In this document: positions 5,531-10,719 of the stretch, piece by piece
How positions within the stretch are numbered: the first letter of the stretch is position 1
How the letters are laid out: every line of letters begins with the position of its first letter
NCBI GenBank assembly: GCA_022712775.1
Contig: JAFLJZ010000209.1
Location: 1 to 10,719, forward strand
DNA length: 10,719 bases
Reading direction: 5' to 3'
Source: Sulfurimonas sp.
GTDB taxonomy: Bacteria > Campylobacterota > Campylobacteria > Campylobacterales > Sulfurimonadaceae
The notes under the pieces: model-generated
Seen by the model: the letters and a program-made list of their open reading frames with translations, nothing else
What the model was told of the DNA's origin: nothing
Databases searched by the model: none
Position numbers and translations under genes: made by a program

Positions 5531-5639
5531 TTTAAAATAAAAAGAGTGATGTAGTTTCAAGGCGCATAGTAAGGAAGCGTACTAAAAGTACGTGACGAGC
5601 GTAGCAACGTAGAAAATACGTTGCTATTTTTATTTTAAA
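5531..5639. repeat. 109-bp intergenic repeat with 13-bp inverted ends and internal hairpins
   Basis: The segment begins with TTTAAAATAAAAA (5531-5543) and ends with its exact reverse complement TTTTTATTTTAAA (5627-5639). Its first 23 bases are copy 2 of the direct repeat at 5195-5217. Inside are the hairpin CGTACT-AAA-AGTACG (5578-5592) and the terminator stem at 5603-5625. The interior is visibly richer in G+C than its surroundings (GGCGC, GACGAGCG). It looks like a small non-autonomous or dispersed intergenic element. Its right end overlaps the stop codon of the convergent minus-strand gene. Confidence 0.55.
5603..5636 (+). terminator. Rho-independent terminator, plus strand
   Basis: A perfect 9-bp stem, AGCAACGTA (5603-5611) with TACGTTGCT (5617-5625), a five-base loop and the tail ATTTTTATTTT form a canonical terminator. 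It would end plus-strand transcripts, including read-through of the structured RNA, before they enter the convergent operon. On the minus strand the hairpin is not followed by a T-tract. Confidence 0.75.
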
Positions 5640-6147
5640 CAAACATTGGGTCGTCTGTTGGGTCTATCTCTTCGAAGTCTGTAATAATTGTCTCAAACAT
5701 TTTCATAGTTTTTTTAGCTTTTGTTATGTGCGTATCAAAAATTTCTTTTGAAGCTGGAAAAGCCTCTGCTAATTCTTGATAAATCAAAATACGCCCATGC
5801 ATATGCTTATCTATTTCAGAAAAAGCATCAACAAGATACTGTTGCTTTGTTGTATGTCTAAAAAGCGCTCTGACCATCTTTGTACGCTCTTTAATAGGAA
5901 TAGACTCATCAATAGCCTCTGCAATTCTTTTGATATCTAAACGAGATAAATACACACCACTTTTTGCAGGGGCTAAGAGTATTGATGTAAGTGCATCAAC
6001 AAACTGAGGAACAGGCTCTTCATCTACTTCGTCACCACCATCAGGATTTTGATTTGAATCCATCATATCTTCTGGATTCATTGAACATTTGTCCGATACG
6101 AACTTGTTAAATTCTGCTTTTAAATCATCTACGTTAAGTGTACTCAT
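5635..6147 (-). CDS. Acidic 170-residue protein of unknown family, last gene of the TorD-polyferredoxin operon
   Basis: I do not recognise this protein. It is soluble, with no signal or membrane segment, and is probably mostly helical. Residues 1-25 are a short helical start (STLNVDDLKAEFNKFVSDKC). Residues 25-46 are a disordered acidic linker with NPDGGDEVDEEP. Residues 46-160 form a helical body with RLDIKRIAEAIDESIPIKER, FRHTTKQQYLVDAFSEIDKH and EAFPASKEIFDTHITKAKKT, followed by an acidic tail (DFEEIDPTDDP). Only one cysteine (C21) is present, so it is not a cofactor-binding ferredoxin. The start ATG has AGGG about eight bases upstream. It begins 18 bp after the AroE-like gene and closes the operon. 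By context it may assist maturation or regulation of the redox enzyme served by TorD (inference only). Confidence 0.8.
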   Translation of the reverse strand: MSTLNVDDLKAEFNKFVSDKCSMNPEDMMDSNQNPDGGDEVDEEPVPQFVDALTSILLAPAKSGVYLSRLDIKRIAEAIDESIPIKERTKMVRALFRHTTKQQYLVDAFSEIDKHMHGRILIYQELAEAFPASKEIFDTHITKAKKTMKMFETIITDFEEIDPTDDPMFV

Positions 6148-6165
6148 TATTATCCCTTATTATTA

Positions 6166-6927
6166 CTATATTTTTTGTATTATTCTATATGCTTGTGCTG
6201 TTAATTCTTCTATCATCTCATCATAACCAATATATGTTACCCCAAGATGACTTGCTCTTGTTTTTAAACCAGAATACTCTTTGGTATTTTTCATATCAAA
6301 GTTGTATGGGGCAAGTGAAGTCACCATACTTAAATCTTCTAAGTCTGAAAAATCTAAAACTGCATCAAATGTTGAGAAGTCTATCTCCATCCCATCTGCA
6401 ATTCTATTTACATCAGCGTTTGGGAGTTCCATCTCTTGTGTAAAAGACATAAGCTCTTCAAGATTGTCGTAAAAGAAACTAAGCAAAAACCCACAAGACA
6501 TAAGTGAAAATGCTTTTGCATGTGGGTTTATTCCTATAACAGCTATTTTATGTGCGCCAATATTTTTTAATTTTTCAAGTAAAGCTCTTGTAGTAAAGAC
6601 ATCTCCACGAAGTGTTTCACCCTCTTTAAAAACAATATCACACATTCCACTACGTTCAACTAAATTTGACTTCACTTCAAGAATTTCAACACTTTTACTA
6701 ATGTACTCATTTGAGATAATTGCACCATATACATGAGATTTCTTCATATTAGATAAGGTAAAGAAAAAATCATCTTCTCGAATATTCATTGGTATCATCA
6801 TTGTATCATCAGAACCAGCTTTAAATGCCTTATTAAGAAGTGCAGAAAATCTACTCACTCCTGCATGCTCACCTATAAAACCAAATAATTTCGTTTTTTG
6901 TGAAATTTGATTGTCATTATTCATCAT
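6166..6927 (-). CDS. Degenerate shikimate-dehydrogenase-fold protein (AroE-like)
   Basis: Overall order resembles shikimate dehydrogenase. An N-terminal substrate-domain motif, KLFGFIGEHAGVSRFSALLN, matches GxIGxPxxHSxSPxxHN. There is a central GDVFTTRALLEKL, a Rossmann-type strand HKIAVIGINPHAKAFSL and a C-terminal GYDEMIEELTAQAYRI like the AroE ending. However, the catalytic Lys of NVTxPxK is absent (GAIISNEY), the Asp of GxNTDG is absent, and the GAGGA nucleotide loop reads GINPH. It is probably not a shikimate dehydrogenase and may bind another ligand or act as a scaffold (inference). I place the start at ATG 6925-6927, which overlaps the polyferredoxin stop by 11 bases and has GGGGA upstream, giving 253 residues. 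ATG 6949-6951 would add eight residues and ATG 6922-6924 would remove one. It sits between the polyferredoxin and the acidic protein. Confidence 0.7.
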   Translation of the reverse strand: MMNNDNQISQKTKLFGFIGEHAGVSRFSALLNKAFKAGSDDTMMIPMNIREDDFFFTLSNMKKSHVYGAIISNEYISKSVEILEVKSNLVERSGMCDIVFKEGETLRGDVFTTRALLEKLKNIGAHKIAVIGINPHAKAFSLMSCGFLLSFFYDNLEELMSFTQEMELPNADVNRIADGMEIDFSTFDAVLDFSDLEDLSMVTSLAPYNFDMKNTKEYSGLKTRASHLGVTYIGYDEMIEELTAQAYRIIQKI

Positions 6928-8017
6928 TTTCGTTAGTTCCCCATAGCTCATGTGCTTCTTCTTCTTCGATTTTACATCTGTAACAAAGTTTATCTTTAGT
7001 GTTTGTACTAAAAATTACATTACATTCATTACATCTTCTTACATTAAAATTAATCAAAGACTGTACTGTTGGCTCAAAAAATTCTTTAATATTATACGAT
7101 GCAGACTTAGTAATTGCATTTGGTTCACATACATCATGACAAATATTACACTTCACGCACATAAATGGATCAAATTCAATTTTAGAATTTTTTATATCTG
7201 AAGTTAAAGCCCCTGTAGGACAAACTCTATAACACATTTGACACGCTGTACAAGCATCTTTATCCATTAGTTTTTGCGAAGTAAAACTTATTTCATTACT
7301 CTCTACAATATGATACTGTGATGGTTTTTCAATTCTTTTAACTGCTGTAAAGAAAAGTTTTCTCTTCTCGGGAAGTTTTTTCTTCTTTAGTAGTGCTATA
7401 TCTGTTTTTGCTAAAGTATGCTCTGTTAATTCATCCGATGCACGTTCAACTTCATTTTCAAAGTTTTGTTTTGTTTTAGCAAATGTTTTAAGATTTATAG
7501 CAGATAAAAAACCTCTTCTGTCTGTATTATCTTTTTTCTCAAAGCTAACTTTTTCTAATTTTATTTCAACATCACTTTCCATAGCTTGGAGAATATATGA
7601 TGCTTCTTCTTCATTCTCTTGTATCTGTTTATAGCACGAGGAAGCTATATCACAAGTATCACAATGCCCAATATCTAAAACCATCTCTTTTTTGAGAACT
7701 GCCATTGAAACTAAATGCTCAACACTCAAAGCTGCAATACATGGTACATTTTTCTTACATGAAATTAAGCTATCTTCCTCTTCGAGGTAATCAAAAAAGA
7801 AATCTGTAGAAGAAAACTTTTCAAAACCAAAAGATTCTGTTGGACAAACGGCGTTACAAGCAGCACAACCTACACATAAAGAAAGATTGATTGAAGGAAG
7901 TGGATTCTCACCAATAACTATAGCTGTAGTAGGACAAACAACTTCACATTTATTACATTCACTATCTACACTAAGAGAGCGAACACATTTAGTAGCATCA
8001 AGATGGATAATAGACAT
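6917..8017 (-). CDS. Polyferredoxin with four [4Fe-4S] motifs and extra cysteine clusters
   Basis: This is a 366-residue cytoplasmic iron-sulfur protein. The N-terminal pair of cluster motifs is C11-x9-C21-x2-C24-x3-C28-P and C48-x2-C51-x2-C54-x3-C58-P. A middle cysteine group follows (C87, C93, C119, C122, C128), then a charged linker containing DRRGFL at 166-171. A second ferredoxin pair is C256-x2-C259-x2-C262-x3-C266-P and C287-x2-C290-x2-C293-x3-C297. A zinc-ribbon-like knuckle, C329-x2-C332 with C345-x2-C348, closes the protein before an acidic tail. No signal peptide is seen; the RRGFL is internal and not a Tat signal. It would carry electrons or act as an assembly partner for a molybdoenzyme such as formate dehydrogenase (inference from the adjacent TorD gene). 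Its start codon overlaps the TorD stop by one base (TAATG), implying translational coupling. The fold class is certain, the redox partner unknown. Confidence 0.88.
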   Translation of the reverse strand: MSIIHLDATKCVRSLSVDSECNKCEVVCPTTAIVIGENPLPSINLSLCVGCAACNAVCPTESFGFEKFSSTDFFFDYLEEEDSLISCKKNVPCIAALSVEHLVSMAVLKKEMVLDIGHCDTCDIASSCYKQIQENEEEASYILQAMESDVEIKLEKVSFEKKDNTDRRGFLSAINLKTFAKTKQNFENEVERASDELTEHTLAKTDIALLKKKKLPEKRKLFFTAVKRIEKPSQYHIVESNEISFTSQKLMDKDACTACQMCYRVCPTGALTSDIKNSKIEFDPFMCVKCNICHDVCEPNAITKSASYNIKEFFEPTVQSLINFNVRRCNECNVIFSTNTKDKLCYRCKIEEEEAHELWGTNENDE

Positions 8018-8634
8018 TAGTCTTTTAACTCACTTACTAAGTACTCATTATCGCTAAGTAAAAATTCTAAAGCCATATCAGCTGCATCAAAATACAATGG
8101 TGTTCTTGCTTCATATTTCATATTTATAAGATAAATTGGAGCCCATTGAAGTAAATGTTTGTTTAAAAATTCTTTTTGTGTTTCTCTTATTTCTTTAACT
8201 ACCTCTTGATTATTATCTTCTAAAGCAGCTTTTTCAGCATTTGCTAAATGGTGCATAAATTCAAGCTCTATACCAATATGGTCAGATGAAACAGCTCGTG
8301 CTACTTCATAGTCAACCATAAAGTCATAGGCACTATAAATATCTGTTACAGGATTAGCCCCACCCGTTTCAATCATCTGATCATCTCTTGTATAAAAAGT
8401 TTCATAAGGGATAAGATGAAGTACAGAAAGATTTACAAAATCAGGATTAAAGTATTCTTCTAAGAGTGTCTTGTTATCAATTTCACCTAGTTGTTTCCAA
8501 TCTCTTAAAGTTGGGAAAAAATCTAAAATATTTTCATCATCTTTAATCGTTTGGAGTAACTCAGTATCTAACTCTTGGAGTAAGATACGAGAGAGGAGAG
8601 CGTAAATATTTATTCGTGCGTTAATTTGTTCCAT
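8017..8634 (-). CDS. TorD/DmsD-family molybdoenzyme chaperone
   Basis: This 205-residue all-helical cytoplasmic protein belongs to the family that binds the signal peptide or apoprotein of molybdenum enzymes and holds it until cofactor insertion. Family-typical features are the N-terminal helix ARINIYALLSRILL, IPYETFYTRD (75-84), the long helix DHIGIELEFMHHLANAE (118-134) and LLQWAPIYLINM (161-172) followed by a helix ending MALEFL. It is the first gene of a four-gene minus-strand operon; its stop overlaps the polyferredoxin start. A plausible -10 box (TATAAT, plus-strand 8683-8688) lies about 50 bp upstream, while the ribosome binding site is weak (AAAGAA). Similar chaperones in Campylobacterota serve formate dehydrogenase, but no catalytic subunit is in this window, so the client is unknown and I give no gene symbol. 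Confidence 0.88.
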   Translation of the reverse strand: MEQINARINIYALLSRILLQELDTELLQTIKDDENILDFFPTLRDWKQLGEIDNKTLLEEYFNPDFVNLSVLHLIPYETFYTRDDQMIETGGANPVTDIYSAYDFMVDYEVARAVSSDHIGIELEFMHHLANAEKAALEDNNQEVVKEIRETQKEFLNKHLLQWAPIYLINMKYEARTPLYFDAADMALEFLLSDNEYLVSELKD

Positions 8635-8682
8635 TATTGGTTTCTTTATAATTAATTTTTGTAAAAGAGATTTTATCCAAAA

Positions 8683-8688
8683 ATTATA
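8683..8688 (-). promoter_or_regulatory. Likely -10 box of the torD-like operon
   Basis: Read on the minus strand the sequence is CTTT-TATAAT-TTTTGG, a Campylobacterota-style -10 box 49 bp before the torD-like ATG. A second weaker candidate (GATAAAAT) lies closer to the gene. An imperfect hairpin (AATTTTTG with CAAAAATT) spans this leader. Confidence 0.4.
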
Positions 8689-8752
8689 AAAGTAGGATTA
8701 GTGTCTTTCTTTACTTCAGATATAGCTCATGTAATTGAAAACTTTTTCTTTG

Positions 8753-9035
8753 GTTCTCATACTTTTTTCTCCGCAAAAAAGTACGCAAAAAGCTCTAAAT
8801 ACAGCTTCGCTCCGATAGCTATCGGAGACTGCAGGGGTATTTAAAGGAAAGAAATAAGGTAACGCACTTATACCTCAATTTCATTGTGATGAAATATTTC
8901 GCTTTGCGAAATGTAAAAAACAATACGTTACCTCTTAGGCTCTTCCTTCTAACCCTTGCAGAGGTAGCAGTGCTACATCGAAACTGTTAGAAGAGCTTTT
9001 TGCTTACTTTTTTGCGGAGAAAAAAGTATGAGAAC
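8753..9035. repeat. 283-bp palindromic element with 44-bp near-perfect inverted ends (MITE-like)
   Basis: The left arm (8753-8796, starting GTTCTCATACTTTTTTCTCC) and right arm (8992-9035, ending AAAAAAGTATGAGAAC) are reverse complements at 43 of 44 positions; the exception is at 8784. Each arm also folds on itself (TACTTTTTT-CTCCGC-AAAAAAGTA). The interior holds further palindromes: CTCCGATAGCTATCGGAG (8810-8827, perfect), AGGTAACG (8857-8864) with CGTTACCT (8926-8933), ATTTCGC-TTT-GCGAAAT (8896-8912) and CTTCTAAC (8946-8953) with GTTAGAAG (8986-8993). No ORF of note lies inside. It fills most of the gap between the channel gene and the torD-like gene and could end channel transcription. No clear target-site duplication is visible at its borders. 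It fits a miniature inverted-repeat element or a large structured RNA/DNA repeat. Confidence 0.75.
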
Positions 9036-9063
9036 TTATAAAAATAGTTTTAAAACAAATAAC

Positions 9064-10719
9064 TTATTTCTCATTTTCATGATAAAGAGACAGAGAAGGA
9101 AATGCAAATTCTATATTATTTCTCTCAAAAATTTCCATGATTCTATGCATCACTTCTTCTTTTGTTTCTAACCATTCTTGCCAATCTACACTTTTTGTAA
9201 AACAATAAACTAAGATGTTCATACTAGAATCTGTAAACTCATCCAGATAAACAAGTAAGGTCTTTTTAATACCCTGTGCATCATCTTTTGAAACAAGTTT
9301 TGTACTCTGTCTTGTTTTATAGTCAATTGCAGTATTTTCAGTTGCTATATCTTCATGAACATCTAACATATGTCGTATTTCATTTACAGCATTTCTGATG
9401 TCTTTTGAAGAAGAACCATACTTAATACCTAAACTCATTTTAATCCGTCGACCAAGGCTTCTTTTATTCCAGTTCTTTACATCCTTATTTGCTAAAATAG
9501 CATTTGGAATCGCGATAAGTGCATTATCAAAAGTTCTTAGTGTTGTTACCCTTGTTCCTATCTCAATAACGACACCCTCTTCTCCATTAACTGCAATCCA
9601 ATCACCTTGAGAAAAGACATCACTAAAGAGAATCGAGAGTGTTCCAAAAAAGTTTGCCAGAGAATCTTTTGCAGCAAGTGCAACAGCGAAACCACCGATA
9701 CCAAGACCAGAGAGTACAGCTGTTAAGTTTGCTCCTGCAAAATGAAGGATAATGAGTATACCTAAGATAAGAATCAAAAAGTTTAATATTTTAATCCCTA
9801 CATTTATAACATCATTTTTCACCTTTGTATTACTTGCTTCAAGGCTATTTACTTTGATTTTTGAAACAACATTAATGATTCTAAATACCATAAAAGTAAA
9901 TATTGCTGCATAAATCATATTAAAAAACTTCATTGCTTCTTCGAGAGTATTAAAATCATTATAAATATAAACGAGTACATTTATGTTTATCACAAAAATC
10001 AATCTCTCAAGAGGTTTATGTGCAACCTTAAGTATGTCTTTCGCGTATATTGATGAATCACCTAAATTTTTTACATTTCTATGAAGAATATAAAAGAAAA
10101 TGATTTTAGCTATATAAATAGCAATCATCAGAGTAATCATTAAAAGTAATTTAACAATATTTAAACCATAAGTTTCTAAAATCGGATTAATAGTTTCTGC
10201 GATTCTAGAGTTGTTTATAAAAAGTACTGTTGCTATAAGATTATATTTTGAATACTTATTTAGCCTATACATTTTATGTTTAGAAATATATAAAAACTCA
10301 ATAACATCTGTATTAATATCCAAGATCGCATAAAACTCTTTTATATTGTTTTTAGCCTGTTTTAGAGCCTTAGAATTTGCTTCTAACTCCAAGGTCTTTT
10401 TATAATCAACATTCATTAAAAGTTCATTATTCTTTTTATTTTCTAAAATATATTTATCAAGTTTTTTACTAAAGAGTGTGTCATCCTCATCATCCAATGA
10501 AAGTAAGATATTTTTCATCATAGTATGCTGGTTCTTGAGAACCTTGTAAGACTTCATCTGCACTTCATCTCTTAAAACAGCATAACGATTTCCAGCCCGT
10601 TTATTTATCTTTACAATTTTTTCTAAGGCAAATATTTCATTTTGATACACAGCAGTATCATCTATATAGCTTTTTTTATTACTCATAATTTTTTCTAAAC
10701 CAGCTGAGTAAATTGCCTT
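9064..10719 (-). CDS. MscS-family mechanosensitive ion channel, N-terminus outside window
   Basis: This is an inner-membrane small-conductance mechanosensitive channel that releases solutes on osmotic downshock. Numbering from the ATG at 10684-10686, residues 1-145 are hydrophilic, helical and charged (likely a periplasmic coiled-coil domain). Membrane helices follow at about 175-202, 225-243, 255-275 and 298-316. The pore-lining helix is at 319-350 (LTAVLSGLGIGGFAVALAAK then DSLANFFG), then the MscS beta domain (GDWIAVNGEEGVVIEIG, RTFDNALIAIPNAILA) and a C-terminal alpha-beta domain ending EFAFPSLSLYHENEK. The frame stays open for 11 more codons to the right edge (KAIYSAGLEKI), and the ATG at 10686 has no ribosome binding site. 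A protein with a periplasmic N-terminal domain needs a signal sequence, so the true start is almost certainly outside. This is a long MscS relative rather than the short E. coli MscS type. Confidence 0.93.
   Translation of the reverse strand, partial: KAIYSAGLEKIMSNKKSYIDDTAVYQNEIFALEKIVKINKRAGNRYAVLRDEVQMKSYKVLKNQHTMMKNILLSLDDEDDTLFSKKLDKYILENKKNNELLMNVDYKKTLELEANSKALKQAKNNIKEFYAILDINTDVIEFLYISKHKMYRLNKYSKYNLIATVLFINNSRIAETINPILETYGLNIVKLLLMITLMIAIYIAKIIFFYILHRNVKNLGDSSIYAKDILKVAHKPLERLIFVININVLVYIYNDFNTLEEAMKFFNMIYAAIFTFMVFRIINVVSKIKVNSLEASNTKVKNDVINVGIKILNFLILILGILIILHFAGANLTAVLSGLGIGGFAVALAAKDSLANFFGTLSILFSDVFSQGDWIAVNGEEGVVIEIGTRVTTLRTFDNALIAIPNAILANKDVKNWNKRSLGRRIKMSLGIKYGSSSKDIRNAVNEIRHMLDVHEDIATENTAIDYKTRQSTKLVSKDDAQGIKKTLLVYLDEFTDSSMNILVYCFTKSVDWQEWLETKEEVMHRIMEIFERNNIEFAFPSLSLYHENEK

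Noticed and set aside
7495..7525. Tat signal motif (DRRGFL) in the polyferredoxin
   Set aside because: It lies around residue 167 of a 366-residue protein, not at the N-terminus, so it cannot act as an export signal.
1..10719. CRISPR array, insertion sequence with transposase, rRNA or tRNA genes
   Set aside because: I saw no regularly spaced repeats, no transposase-like protein, and no rRNA or tRNA signature on either strand.

Overview
This is an AT-rich, gene-dense stretch from a member of the Campylobacterota (former Epsilonproteobacteria), most like a free-living Sulfurimonas-type organism. The strongest argument is gene order. A fused ispDF is followed by an orphan response regulator of the HP1021/Cj1608 (CemR) type, an ATP-sulfurylase-like gene and pgpA, which is the order I recall from Campylobacter jejuni (Cj1607-Cj1610). 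TTG starts and promoters with little more than a TATAATTTC-like -10 box fit the same phylum. Genus-level placement is inference.

Layout: 1-583 (minus) is the 5' part of thiC, diverging from a plus-strand block at 778-5199: ispDF, cemR, sat-like, pgpA, a small bacterial-PH-domain membrane protein and a three-helix membrane protein. Two neighbouring genes in this block are broken as written. The sat-like frame has an in-frame TAA at 3798-3800 inside a conserved C-terminal region, and pgpA has a one-base frameshift near 4366-4370. The gene-free stretch 5200-5634 separates convergent genes. It holds a promoter plus a strongly folded RNA-sized segment (about 5244-5411), a 19-codon hydrophobic mini-ORF antisense to it, a 23-bp direct repeat flanking the whole segment, and a 109-bp repeat with inverted ends that contains a rho-independent terminator.

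From 5635 to 8634 (minus) lies a tight operon, transcribed right to left: a TorD-family chaperone, a polyferredoxin with four [4Fe-4S] motifs, a degenerate shikimate-dehydrogenase-fold protein and an acidic 170-residue protein of unknown family. No molybdoenzyme catalytic subunit is present. I infer a maturation or electron-transfer module for a molybdenum/tungsten oxidoreductase encoded elsewhere. A 283-bp, highly palindromic element with 44-bp inverted ends (8753-9035) sits between this operon and an MscS-family channel gene (9064 to the right edge, minus). The channel's reading frame stays open to the window end, so its true N-terminus is outside.

Physiologically the window mixes housekeeping (thiamine, isoprenoid precursors, phosphatidylglycerol), a global regulator of energy metabolism, redox-enzyme maturation and osmotic protection. 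The most novel candidates are the structured RNA/antisense mini-ORF locus, the TorD-polyferredoxin-AroE-like-acidic-protein operon, and the ATP sulfurylase homologue with altered active-site motifs.
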